Shown in pieces: positions 8,679 to 17,341 of a stretch of DNA of 64,000 nt; the stretch's first letter is position 1, and every line of letters starts with the position of its first letter. Origin of the DNA: Marispirochaeta sp963667435 (GTDB taxonomy: Bacteria; Spirochaetota; Spirochaetia; JC444; Marispirochaetaceae); contig OY763414.1 of the NCBI GenBank assembly GCA_963667435.1, positions 372,001 to 436,000 of the forward strand, read 5' to 3'. A program made the translations under genes and the position numbers. Under the pieces are notes generated by a model, which ran no database searches, was not told where the DNA came from, and saw only the letters and a list, made by a program, of their open reading frames with translations.

Positions 8679-9662
8679 ATGAACGCTACTATCAGATCAG
8701 TCGGGGCTTACCTTCCCGAAAAACGGGTAACAAACGACGATTTGGCCGAACGTATAGATACCTCTGATGAGTGGATACACAGCCATACCGGAATCGGAGC
8801 ACGACATATAGCCGGTGAAACTGAAACAACTTCAGAAATGGCTGTAAAAGCAGCGCTGCAAGCCCTCAAGAACGGTGGTGTTTCTCCAGAAGAAGTCGAC
8901 ATGGTCATTGTTGCCACCAGTACACCGGATTATACCGGATTCCCCTCCACCGCCAGTATTGTCCAGGACAGGATTGGTGCTGCTTCATGCGGTGCTTTTG
9001 ATCTTGGTGCAGCATGTACAGGTTTTGTATATGCCATGGAAACAGGCAGAGGGCTTATCGCCGGCGGAAGCTTCCGCAATGTCCTGGTTATCGGTGCGGA
9101 AAAGATGTCAGCGGTACTGAACTGGGAAGATCGCAGCACCTGTGTCCTTTTCGGTGATGGAGCCGGCGCTGTTCTTCTAACCCCCGCAGATGAAGAAGCG
9201 GGCGTTCTCTCTTCCAGACTTCTATCCGACGGCAGCGGTGATGATGCCCTTATAATACGTGCCGGTGGAGTTAAGATGCCTCTTCGCGGTTGTCATGATG
9301 TTTCTGCGGAAGATATGTATATAACAATGGATGGACGAAGGGTGTACAATTTTGCGGTCCAGGCAAACACGGAGCTTTTTAAGACACTTTTAGAAGATGC
9401 TCACATTGATGTAGACCAGGTAAAATACATAGTACCCCATCAGGCAAATGTGAAAATTATCAAAGCAGCTGCAAAACGGGCCCGTATTCCCCTTGAAAAA
9501 TTCTATATCAATATTGAGGAGTATGCGAACACATCCGCTGCCTCTATACCTATTGCACTCAATGATCTCTGGAGTAGAAACGAGCTTATAAAGGGAGATA
9601 TTGTAATGATAGTCGGCTTTGGGGCCGGTCTAACCTACGGCGGTCAGCTTATCAGGCTGTAG
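8679..9662 (+). CDS. fabH: beta-ketoacyl-ACP synthase III
   Basis: Starts fatty acid synthesis by condensing an acyl-CoA primer with malonyl-ACP. It has 327 residues, the usual FabH length. The catalytic triad is visible: Cys113 in AACTGF, His254 in PHQAN and Asn284 in ANTSAA. The glycine-rich C-terminal GFGAGLTYGG is also typical. I start at MNATIRSVG, preceded by GGAGG four bases upstream; an in-frame ATG 24 codons earlier adds a non-homologous leader and has no ribosome site. It is the first gene of fabH-D-G-F-Z-V, divergent from the acyl-CoA carboxylase. Confidence 0.97.
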   Translation: MNATIRSVGAYLPEKRVTNDDLAERIDTSDEWIHSHTGIGARHIAGETETTSEMAVKAALQALKNGGVSPEEVDMVIVATSTPDYTGFPSTASIVQDRIGAASCGAFDLGAACTGFVYAMETGRGLIAGGSFRNVLVIGAEKMSAVLNWEDRSTCVLFGDGAGAVLLTPADEEAGVLSSRLLSDGSGDDALIIRAGGVKMPLRGCHDVSAEDMYITMDGRRVYNFAVQANTELFKTLLEDAHIDVDQVKYIVPHQANVKIIKAAAKRARIPLEKFYINIEEYANTSAASIPIALNDLWSRNELIKGDIVMIVGFGAGLTYGGQLIRL

Positions 9663-9720
9663 TTTACCTGTTTCAGTCGGTTCTTGACCGATAAAAACAG
9701 GGCATGATAAGGTCGCAGGA

Positions 9721-10671
9721 ATGACAAATAACAACAGTAAAATCTGCTTTCTCTTTCCCGGTCAGGGAGCCCAGTACAAGGGAATGGGAAAGGATATGTT
9801 TGACAAGAGCCCGGCGGTCAGGGAGCTTTTTGTAAAAGCATCTGATCTGACCGGCATTGATGTTCCAAACCTTCTCTTTGAAGCCGATGAAGAAGAGCTT
9901 AAAAAGACGGAGAATACTCAGGTCGCAATTACTGCAGTGAACCTCGCTTCATGGAAACTTCTCCTGGAATCCGGGCTTACACCAGCAATGGCCGCAGGTT
10001 TCAGCCTTGGTGAATTCAGTGCACTGGTAGCAGCTGAAGTAATCACTGAAGAGACGGTGTTTCCCATGGTGAAGGAGCGCGGCATTATTATGGCAAGGGT
10101 TGCAGATAAGCTTTCAGCCGGTGACAACGGTCCCGGAATGGCAGCTGTGATGGGACTCGAACCTGAAAAAGTTCAGGAGCTCTGTGAAGCATCAGGGCTT
10201 GAACTTTATGCTGCGAACTTCAACAGTGCCGTACAGACAGTTGTGGCTGGAACCTGGGAAGCGCTCAGCCAAGGCAAGGATTTTTTCAGTAAAAACGGTG
10301 CTAAGCGCTGGATACCACTGAAGGTATCCGGACCATTTCACTCTCCTCTGCTACAGGAGGCACGTGAGGATTTCAGCTCAGTTGTCGAAGCGGCAGTTTT
10401 TGGCGATCCAACCATCAGCCTTATCTCTAATGTTTCAGGTAAGGTTGTTGAAAACGCTGCGGAGGCAAAAAAACTCTGTATTGAGCAAGTTACTTCCCCC
10501 GTACGCTGGACAACCGAAGAGGCTACAGTTAAAGCTCTTGAAGCTTCTGCCTGTATTGAAGCCGGCCCCGGAAAAGTGCTCGGCGGTCTCTGGAATAAAA
10601 CAGGCTACGATATCCCCTGCTATCCTGCAGGTACAATAGAAGAGATATCAACTGCAGTATCTGAACTGTAA
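9721..10671 (+). CDS. fabD: malonyl-CoA:ACP transacylase
   Basis: Transfers malonyl from CoA to acyl carrier protein. The chain of 316 residues opens with FLFPGQGAQ (10-18). The nucleophile is Ser95 in GFSLGE, where Phe replaces the histidine of the common GHSLG form, a known family variant. The catalytic His207 lies in GPFHSP. It follows fabH after 58 bases, within the same apparent operon. The ribosome site is modest (GCAGGA directly before ATG). Confidence 0.95.
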   Translation: MTNNNSKICFLFPGQGAQYKGMGKDMFDKSPAVRELFVKASDLTGIDVPNLLFEADEEELKKTENTQVAITAVNLASWKLLLESGLTPAMAAGFSLGEFSALVAAEVITEETVFPMVKERGIIMARVADKLSAGDNGPGMAAVMGLEPEKVQELCEASGLELYAANFNSAVQTVVAGTWEALSQGKDFFSKNGAKRWIPLKVSGPFHSPLLQEAREDFSSVVEAAVFGDPTISLISNVSGKVVENAAEAKKLCIEQVTSPVRWTTEEATVKALEASACIEAGPGKVLGGLWNKTGYDIPCYPAGTIEEISTAVSEL

Positions 10672-10763
10672 AATTTCCCGCGGGGTATATGCTCCGCACA
10701 TCATATTTCCTGACGGCAGTAGCCGTCACTATTTTGCAAGGAATAATATAACTGGAGGAAACT

Positions 10764-11504
10764 ATGCTTCTTGAAGGAAAAAAAGCACTTGTTACCGGTG
10801 GTGCTCAGGGAATTGGAAAAGAAATCGTCATGAAACTGCTCTCTGAAGGAGCTTCTGTTCATTACTGCGATCTTAATGAAGGACCTTTCAAGGCTGAGAT
10901 GGATGCAGCCTGTAAAGGTGATGCCACTGCGACTTTTCACAAAGCTAATATTACTGACGAGGAAGAGGTAAAAGCTCTTATCAAAAATATTACCGCAGAC
11001 GGAAAGCTTGATATTCTGGTGAACAATGCAGGAATTACCAGAGATGGCATGGTCTTTCGTATGAGCCTCGATCAGTGGGAATCAGTACTTAAGGTAAACC
11101 TTACCGGATCATTCCTTGTAGCCCGTGAAACTTCTGCGTTTATGGCAATGAAGCAGAAATCCGGGACAATTATAAATATGGCTTCCGTTGTTGGTCAGAT
11201 GGGAAATGCCGGACAGACAAACTACTCTGCATCAAAAGCGGGACTTATCGGTTTTTCCAAATCCCTTGCCAAAGAAGTGGCCAAACGAAATGTCCGGGTC
11301 AATGCTATAGCCCCGGGATTTATCGAAACTGCCATGACTGACAAACTTACCGATGAAGTAAAAGCCGATTATGCCAGGGCAATACCCCTTGGACGCATGG
11401 GATCTCCCGAAGACATCGCAAACGCCGTCCTTTATCTCGCCAGTGATCTGTCAAATTACATCACAGGCCAGGTTATCCGGGTAGACGGCGGACTGATAAT
11501 GTAA
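10764..11504 (+). CDS. fabG: 3-oxoacyl-ACP reductase
   Basis: NADPH-dependent short-chain dehydrogenase that performs the first reduction of each elongation cycle. It has 246 residues with cofactor motif TGGAQGIG (11-18), NNAG (87-90) and the catalytic set Ser141, Tyr154, Lys158 (YSASK). The family is broad, but its place between fabD and fabF makes the fatty acid role secure. TGGAGG lies seven bases before the ATG. No acpP gene lies between fabG and fabF, where many bacteria have it. Confidence 0.95.
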   Translation: MLLEGKKALVTGGAQGIGKEIVMKLLSEGASVHYCDLNEGPFKAEMDAACKGDATATFHKANITDEEEVKALIKNITADGKLDILVNNAGITRDGMVFRMSLDQWESVLKVNLTGSFLVARETSAFMAMKQKSGTIINMASVVGQMGNAGQTNYSASKAGLIGFSKSLAKEVAKRNVRVNAIAPGFIETAMTDKLTDEVKADYARAIPLGRMGSPEDIANAVLYLASDLSNYITGQVIRVDGGLIM

Positions 11505-11522
11505 CATCCGGGAGGAATTCTG

Positions 11523-12770
11523 ATGGAACGAAGAAGAGTCGTAATTACCGGCATTGGTACGGTTAACTCCCTGGGTCTGGATGTCACCAGTACCTGGGAT
11601 GCCGTCAAGACCGGCAAAAGCGGGATTGGACCTATAACCCTTTTCGATACAACCGATTTCACCTGTCGCGTGGCTGGTGAAGTTAAAGACTTCGACCCAT
11701 CCGTCTGGATGGAGAAGAAAGAGGCAAGAAAGTTTGCCCGATTTACCCAGTTTGCCATGGCTGGATCTGCTCAGGCGCTTGAAGACTCGGGTCTGCTTTC
11801 AGCAGACTATGATTCTGACAGAGTCGGGGTTATTCTCGGCAATGGTATAGGCGGCTACGAAGTAACCGAGGAAGGTATTCGTCAGCTTGCAGAAAAAGGT
11901 CCACGGGCAGTGGCGCCCATGTCGATACCCAAGTTGATCATTAATGAAGGGCCCGCCAATGTATCGATAAAATTTGGTTTTCACGGGCCCTGTTATGCCG
12001 TGGTTACTGCCTGTACTTCCGGTACAGATGCTATGGGTGCCGCACTAAACGCAATTCGCAATGGTCAGATTGATGTTGCAGTGACCGGCGGAATGGAAGC
12101 CGCCATTACTCCCTTCGGGATAGCAGGTTTCCAGAAGTTGACCGCCCTTTCAACAAACTTCAATGATACACCCGAAAAAGCAAGCCGTCCTTTTGATAAA
12201 GACAGGGACGGTTTTGTAATGGGAGAAGGAGCTGGTATTCTTGTTCTGGAAGAATTGAACCACGCTCTTAAACGAGGGGCCAAAATCTATGCCGAATTGG
12301 CAGGATACGGTATGAGCTGTGATGCATACCACCTCACCAGTCCGGACTCAACAGGTACGGGGCCTTCCAAGGCAATGAAATGGGCCATGCAGGATGCCGG
12401 CATTGAACCTGAGCAGGTGGATTACCTCAATGCTCATGGTACATCGACTCCAACGAACGACCCACTTGAGACAATGGCAGTAAAAAAGGCTTTCGGTGAT
12501 TATGCAGCAAAACTACCAATTTCCTCCACCAAGTCAATGACTGCCCACATGATCGGCGGAGCCGGCGGAATGGAAGCAATCCTTTCTATTCTTGCCATGA
12601 AAGACGGGTACATTCCTCCCACCATCAATCTCGATGATCCGGATGAGCAATGCGACCTCGATTACGTACCCACCCGGGGCCGCAAGTCGGACCTTAAAGT
12701 TGTAATGTCCGACAACCTCGGTTTCGGCGGACACAATGGTGTTGTAATTTTCAAGAAATTTGAGGAGTAG
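11523..12770 (+). CDS. fabF: beta-ketoacyl-ACP synthase II
   Basis: Elongating condensing enzyme, 415 residues. The active site residues are Cys164 in TACTSGTDA, His305 in NAHGTSTP and His342 in AHMIGGAGG, a Cys-His-His set that separates FabF/FabB from FabH. Spacing from fabG is 18 bases with GGGAGGA before the ATG. The C-terminal NLGFGGHNGVVIF is the usual family end. FabF and FabB cannot be told apart with certainty by eye; length and operon position favour FabF. Confidence 0.95.
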   Translation: MERRRVVITGIGTVNSLGLDVTSTWDAVKTGKSGIGPITLFDTTDFTCRVAGEVKDFDPSVWMEKKEARKFARFTQFAMAGSAQALEDSGLLSADYDSDRVGVILGNGIGGYEVTEEGIRQLAEKGPRAVAPMSIPKLIINEGPANVSIKFGFHGPCYAVVTACTSGTDAMGAALNAIRNGQIDVAVTGGMEAAITPFGIAGFQKLTALSTNFNDTPEKASRPFDKDRDGFVMGEGAGILVLEELNHALKRGAKIYAELAGYGMSCDAYHLTSPDSTGTGPSKAMKWAMQDAGIEPEQVDYLNAHGTSTPTNDPLETMAVKKAFGDYAAKLPISSTKSMTAHMIGGAGGMEAILSILAMKDGYIPPTINLDDPDEQCDLDYVPTRGRKSDLKVVMSDNLGFGGHNGVVIFKKFEE

Positions 12771-12775
12771 TTTAT

Positions 12776-13198
12776 ATGAGAGATATCAAGGAACTTTTAC
12801 CCCACCGTGAACCTTTTCTTTTCGTTGATGAACTTTTGGAAGTGAGTGAAGAAAAGATTGTAGGTACAAGAAAATATACCAGGGAGGAATTCTTTTTTCC
12901 AGGACATTTTCCTGAATACCCTGTGGTTCCCGGTGTTATCCTGGTTGAAACCATGGCGCAGTGCGGAGGTGCCGGTGTACGTGAGTTGGGTACACTCAGT
13001 GACGATGCACTCTTTTTCCTGGCAGCCGTCGAAAAAGCAAAATTCCGCAGGCAGGTGCGACCGGAAGAGACAATCCGCATGGAAATCATCAATAACCGTC
13101 TGTCTCCCAGGATGATCAAACAGAGTGGTAAATGTTATGTAGGCGATGAGCTTGCCTGCGAAGCATCCTGGACCTGTATGGTAGGCTCCAAGTCATGA
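12776..13198 (+). CDS. fabZ: 3-hydroxyacyl-ACP dehydratase
   Basis: Hot-dog fold dehydratase of 140 residues that converts 3-hydroxyacyl-ACP to trans-2-enoyl-ACP. The catalytic His44 is in FPGHFPEYPVVPG and Glu58 in LVETMAQCGG. It starts five bases after fabF, and its TGA overlaps the ATG of fabV (ATGA), so translation of the last two genes is probably coupled. This links the dehydration and enoyl reduction steps. Confidence 0.95.
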   Translation: MRDIKELLPHREPFLFVDELLEVSEEKIVGTRKYTREEFFFPGHFPEYPVVPGVILVETMAQCGGAGVRELGTLSDDALFFLAAVEKAKFRRQVRPEETIRMEIINNRLSPRMIKQSGKCYVGDELACEASWTCMVGSKS

Positions 13199-14364
13199 TT
13201 ATTACTCCGAAAATTCGTAATAATATCTGCATGAATGCGCATCCAGCCGGATGTGAGCAGGAAACCCTTAATCAGATTGAGTACGTTAAAAAACAGAGCA
13301 GTTTTAAAGGCCCCGGAACCGCACTCGTTGTAGGGTCATCCACCGGCTTCGGTCTTGCTTCACGTATTTCCCTGGCCTTTGGAGCGGGAGCTGATACAAT
13401 TGGCGTCTTTTTTGAGAAGGAAGGCACTGAAAAGCGACCTGGAACCCCCGGCTACTATAATAATCGTGCTTTCGAAAAAGCGGCACATGCTGCTGGTCGA
13501 AAAGCAGACAGCATTAATGGCGACGCTTTCAGCAATGAAGTCCGGAAGCAGGCTATAGACCTGATCAAGGAAAAATACGGTACTATCGATCTGGTTGTAT
13601 ACAGCCTGGCATCACCGGTACGGACAGATCCGGATACCGGTGAAATGTACCGGTCAGTGTTAAAACCCCTTAAAGGTACCTATACTGCCAAATCTGTGGA
13701 CGCAATGTCCGGTGAAATCGGCGAAGCATCCATTGAGCCCGGGGACCAGGCCGATACCGATGCTACTGTAAAGGTCATGGGTGGTGAAGACTGGAGAATC
13801 TGGCTGAACGCACTTAAGGAAGCCGGAGTGCTTTCCAACGGGGTTAAAACTGTAGCCTATTCCTACATCGGACCGGAAATAACCTATGCAGTTTACCGGG
13901 AAGGTACAATCGGCAAGGCCAAGGAACATCTGGAAAAAACAGCTTTTGATATCCGTGAAGATCTTAAGGACATGGATGGATCCGCTTTTGTGTCCGTCAA
14001 CAAGGCACTTGTAACACGCTCTTCTGCGGTAATTCCGGTAGTACCCCTCTACATCGGTCTTCTATACAAAGTTATGAAGGGAAAAGGCATACACGAAGGT
14101 TGTATAGAACAGATGTATCGCCTTTTCAGCACCCGTTTATACGGTACTGGAGATGTACCTACTGACGATGAAGGTCGTATCCGGGTTGATGACTGGGAGA
14201 TGCGGGCAGATGTTCAGGCTGAGGTTCAGGCTCTCTGGCCAAAAGTTAATTCAGACAACCTTTATGACCTCGCAGATCTTAAAGGATACCAGACCGAGTT
14301 TCTTAACCTCCACGGCTTTGCTGTCTCAGGCATCGATTATGATGCAGATGTAACAGAATTCTGA
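13195..14364 (+). CDS. fabV: trans-2-enoyl-ACP/CoA reductase, FabV/TER type
   Basis: NAD(P)H-dependent reductase for the last step of the elongation cycle, 389 residues, much longer than FabI. The N terminus has the family form CMNAHPAGC (12-20). The cofactor loop is VVGSSTGFGLASR (45-57) and the catalytic pair is Tyr234 and Lys243 with eight residues between, the FabV spacing. The related Treponema denticola TER acts on crotonyl-CoA, so a CoA role is also possible; position at the end of the fab operon favours the ACP role. No FabI or FabK is seen in the window. A terminator follows 21 bases after the stop. Confidence 0.95.
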   Translation: MIITPKIRNNICMNAHPAGCEQETLNQIEYVKKQSSFKGPGTALVVGSSTGFGLASRISLAFGAGADTIGVFFEKEGTEKRPGTPGYYNNRAFEKAAHAAGRKADSINGDAFSNEVRKQAIDLIKEKYGTIDLVVYSLASPVRTDPDTGEMYRSVLKPLKGTYTAKSVDAMSGEIGEASIEPGDQADTDATVKVMGGEDWRIWLNALKEAGVLSNGVKTVAYSYIGPEITYAVYREGTIGKAKEHLEKTAFDIREDLKDMDGSAFVSVNKALVTRSSAVIPVVPLYIGLLYKVMKGKGIHEGCIEQMYRLFSTRLYGTGDVPTDDEGRIRVDDWEMRADVQAEVQALWPKVNSDNLYDLADLKGYQTEFLNLHGFAVSGIDYDADVTEF

Positions 14365-14385
14365 ATAAATCTTGTGTAATTTACT

Positions 14386-14414
14386 GGACGTCCTTTACAG
14401 GACGTCCTTTTTTT
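14386..14414 (+). terminator. intrinsic terminator of the fab operon
   Basis: An 8-bp stem of GGACGTCC (14386-14393 and 14400-14407) with loop TTTACA is followed by seven T residues. It sits directly after fabV and two bases before the stop codon of the convergent transporter gene. There is no A tract on the left side, so it acts only on the plus strand. Confidence 0.9.
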
Positions 14415-14415
14415 A

Positions 14416-15117
14416 TCAGAGATACTTTTCCCGGATCTTCTTCGACCAGTATATAAAAGGTGTATCCGCAACAGCCACGAGCCATTTCAGTACATAGGTT
14501 GTTACAAAAATATCGAATAGTACAGAAAGCTCAAAAACTCCGTAGAAAGCAACCCCCACAAAAACCAGGGAATCAATAAGCTGACTTACCATGGTGCTCA
14601 GATTGTTCCGGACCCAAATATGTTTGTCTTCCGGAAACCTGTTCTTCCAAAGACTGTACGACCAGACATCATGCCTTTGGGATAGTATATAGGCAATTAG
14701 ACTTCCGGCAGCAATTCTCGGCATGATACTGAAAATGGTTGACAGTGATTCCTGGGCGAAATCAGACGGATCGGGGGTAAAAATTAGGGCAAGATTCATA
14801 AAAAGCGTCATTACAATTATAGCGAAAAAACCTACCCAGACAGCTTTTCCCGCCTCCTCTTTACTGTGGTTTTCAGAAAGAATATCCGTAACCAGAAACG
14901 AGGTTGCATAGACAATATTTCCAAGAGTCGCGGTAAATCCGAAAATGGGAACTGTTTTCAGTACCTGTATATTTGCAATTATCACCGATATCGGGATCCA
15001 GACAAACAGTCCGGTTTTACCCATGGTGCGATAGAGAGCGATAATAATAAAAAAATTCAGCAGCAGCATAGCCAGCCAGAGAACTTCGTTATGCAAAGGA
15101 AAAGTTAAAACAGGCAT
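14416..15117 (-). CDS. queuosine precursor transporter (YhhQ/VUT family)
   Basis: A polytopic membrane protein of 233 residues with six or so hydrophobic segments. Conserved blocks AGSLIAYILSQRHDVW and VRNNLSTMVSQLIDS match the YhhQ/DUF165 family, whose E. coli member imports queuosine precursors (preQ0/preQ1). I start at MPVLTF, seven codons inside the longest frame, because GGAGGTTAT directly precedes that ATG and nothing precedes the longer one. No queuosine synthesis gene is near, which fits a salvage role. The gene converges on the fab operon terminator. Confidence 0.88.
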   Translation of the reverse strand: MPVLTFPLHNEVLWLAMLLLNFFIIIALYRTMGKTGLFVWIPISVIIANIQVLKTVPIFGFTATLGNIVYATSFLVTDILSENHSKEEAGKAVWVGFFAIIVMTLFMNLALIFTPDPSDFAQESLSTIFSIMPRIAAGSLIAYILSQRHDVWSYSLWKNRFPEDKHIWVRNNLSTMVSQLIDSLVFVGVAFYGVFELSVLFDIFVTTYVLKWLVAVADTPFIYWSKKIREKYL

Positions 15118-15173
15118 ATAACCTCCAAAGGATGGCATACGCTACATAATAGTTCACAATTTTTCAAGGATAA

Positions 15174-15965
15174 TCACTGATTTTCAAGACGGCTTATCTG
15201 CATCCTGACGTCATCCAGGCGGTCATTAAGCCTTTTTAGAGTTCGCTCAATTCGCTTTTCTTCCTGCCTCAGTCTCTTTTCCATTTTTTCATCATCAATT
15301 TCCAGAGCAACACTTTGGGCAGAATACTCATGGTACACAGTATCCGGGCTTTTTCCCTTTTCAAGATCAGCAACCGCGTCCTTCCTCTTTTCAGGATCTT
15401 TAATGCGCAGCAGACCTTTCATATTCTCATAGCCAAACTGAGTAGGAACGTCTTCCTTGTATGTCCGTATAAGATTACGAGCAACACTATGCTGCATTCC
15501 CAGTTCACGGTCGGCGAAATCTTCAAAAGAATACCGTCTGTCATGACATATCTGGTAGGCTTGCATCAGCAGTTTACCGAACTCCAGCACCCGCTGCCCC
15601 TCTTCCTGAAGAAATTCGGTACGTATTCTAACCGCAAGTATTTTAAGTTCGGAATCATCTCGTAAGGGATTTTTATAAATACCTTCATTTTCCGCTTTTT
15701 CCAGCAGGCGGTGAAAAGTTACCCAGAAATCCCGGCTGTGACTGCGTCGGGTGTTTCCGCAAAGATGATGAGCATATTCATGAATTCCGGTGTAAATAAG
15801 CTCATCATCCCTTTCCATATTCTTATTGTGTATTATAATTTCGGCAGTTTCCGGATAGTACAGTCCGTCTACCTTATTGCTTTTCTTTCCGGAAAAAATA
15901 AGTGTAAAATCCTCCTCCGGCTCTTCAATTCGAAGGAGAATTTCTTTCAGCTGTTCCTGATTCAT
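15174..15965 (-). CDS. unknown protein with HEYAHH metallopeptidase-like motif and C-terminal coiled coil
   Basis: A 263-residue soluble protein that I do not recognise. Residues 62-67 read HEYAHH, a zinc HExxH motif inside a predicted helix, and His76 or His85 could be a third ligand. The middle (about 120-200) has helical segments such as FADRELGMQHSVARNLIRTY that resemble a ParB/KorB-like HTH. The end (215-263) is a charged coiled coil. It follows the 443-residue LPP20 lipoprotein by eight bases and may be cotranscribed. Protease activity is only a possibility; no signal peptide is present, so it should be cytoplasmic. Confidence 0.72.
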   Translation of the reverse strand: MNQEQLKEILLRIEEPEEDFTLIFSGKKSNKVDGLYYPETAEIIIHNKNMERDDELIYTGIHEYAHHLCGNTRRSHSRDFWVTFHRLLEKAENEGIYKNPLRDDSELKILAVRIRTEFLQEEGQRVLEFGKLLMQAYQICHDRRYSFEDFADRELGMQHSVARNLIRTYKEDVPTQFGYENMKGLLRIKDPEKRKDAVADLEKGKSPDTVYHEYSAQSVALEIDDEKMEKRLRQEEKRIERTLKRLNDRLDDVRMQISRLENQ

Positions 15966-15973
15966 CGTCTCTG

Positions 15974-17305
15974 TCAGTACCCGGCCCGAACGGGTAACGC
16001 TTCTATAAGCCCGTTAAGGTATTTCTTTTCGCTGCGAATTTTTTCAAAAAGCTTTTTAATGGTCCTTTCGTGAGACTGTGTAAGAGTTAATCCGCCATCC
16101 TTCATTGCACTGCTTTCCCATGAATAGATTACTTCACCCGCTTTTTCCAGCTGTATCACAATCCTGGCCTGGGATATTTCAAGGCTGTTCTCTTTGTACT
16201 TCGGAAAATCTTCCACTATAAGCTTCATGCGCACTGCATATTCAGCCTTTGCAGACTCCTCTACCAGGGAGAACGGGAGGTCCTCTGCAGCAAACAGGGA
16301 TGATGCCATTTCACGAACTCCGGGAACGCCGTAATCATATTCCTGCTGAATAATCAGTTTAAGCGGAAGAGGATTCACCACAAACATAACTTCTTTTCCG
16401 GACTGTATAAAAGAAATGAAATAATCTTCCCCACTGATATCCAGGGCTTGAAGATCAATCACAGCAGACAGAGTCCCGCGGCCTATTGGCAGGGTTGATA
16501 ACTCCAGAGATGAGGTGTAGCTTCCGGAGGTATCAGTATTTCCACCGGCAATTTTCCGGCCGGACTCAATCAGCGCCACCGGAAGACCGGAAGGCGCTGA
16601 TTCTCCTGACAGATTAATAGAAAGGTCAACTTTCTCTCCTGCGGATCCTTCAATACTTAAAGGGGATACTGAAACAGAAAGGGTGCCCAGCATATCCTGC
16701 ATCCTGGCTTCGACAAGGTCTATCAGCACACCTTCGTTTTCTCCCGGCTTGCCCTTCAGACTTGCAAAATAGGGGGATTCCACGAGCAGGGTATGAGCTT
16801 TATGCAGTATGGTCAGTGATTCTCCATTGGCAGCAGCATCGGTCTTGAAAACAGGAGCAGTAAGCTCCTCCACTCTATCCGCCAACTCTTTTTTTTGTCT
16901 TAAAAGGTTGGCTTTATCGTACCGTAAATATATCCAGTATCCAGCTGAAGGAGAACTGAAGCTGTCGACAACCTCTGCTCCCTCCAGTTTCTGGTAAACC
17001 TTCTCTTCAATTCTTCTTTTAAGAGATTTAAACTCAACCCCTTCAGTGGTTTCACCGGTTTCAAGCTCTACTTCAGAGACAATAGAAGTGGAGATTGATG
17101 CAGCAAGATTAGCAAGAGCTTCTTCCCGGGCTTCATCCTGGGCGTTTGCCAACACAGAGCTGCTGGATGAACCGATGCCGATGTAATAACGATTATCCTG
17201 CGGGTACCGTTCAACCCAGGAAGGTACAGTCGGAGCAGTGGCACAAGATAGTATAAAAGAAGTTAGGATTATTGGAAGTATTGACAGGTGTATTTTTATT
17301 TTCAT
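15974..17305 (-). CDS. LPP20 family lipoprotein (large)
   Basis: A 443-residue exported lipoprotein. The signal peptide ends in the lipobox FILSC with Cys21. After it comes PTVPSWVERYPQDNRYYIGIG and an alanine-rich stretch of A-x-x-x-A spacing (AQDEAREEALANLAA), the pattern of LPP20-type domains. The C-terminal part is rich in beta strands and serine. The start at MKIKIH is chosen because GAGGA precedes it; five further codons upstream have no ribosome site. It is the third of three LPP20 genes in line. Function is unknown; other family members are surface or flagellum-associated lipoproteins. Confidence 0.85.
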   Translation of the reverse strand: MKIKIHLSILPIILTSFILSCATAPTVPSWVERYPQDNRYYIGIGSSSSSVLANAQDEAREEALANLAASISTSIVSEVELETGETTEGVEFKSLKRRIEEKVYQKLEGAEVVDSFSSPSAGYWIYLRYDKANLLRQKKELADRVEELTAPVFKTDAAANGESLTILHKAHTLLVESPYFASLKGKPGENEGVLIDLVEARMQDMLGTLSVSVSPLSIEGSAGEKVDLSINLSGESAPSGLPVALIESGRKIAGGNTDTSGSYTSSLELSTLPIGRGTLSAVIDLQALDISGEDYFISFIQSGKEVMFVVNPLPLKLIIQQEYDYGVPGVREMASSLFAAEDLPFSLVEESAKAEYAVRMKLIVEDFPKYKENSLEISQARIVIQLEKAGEVIYSWESSAMKDGGLTLTQSHERTIKKLFEKIRSEKKYLNGLIEALPVRAGY

Positions 17306-17341
17306 GCGATCCTCATTCATCAGGCAATCAAAAATCGTGTT

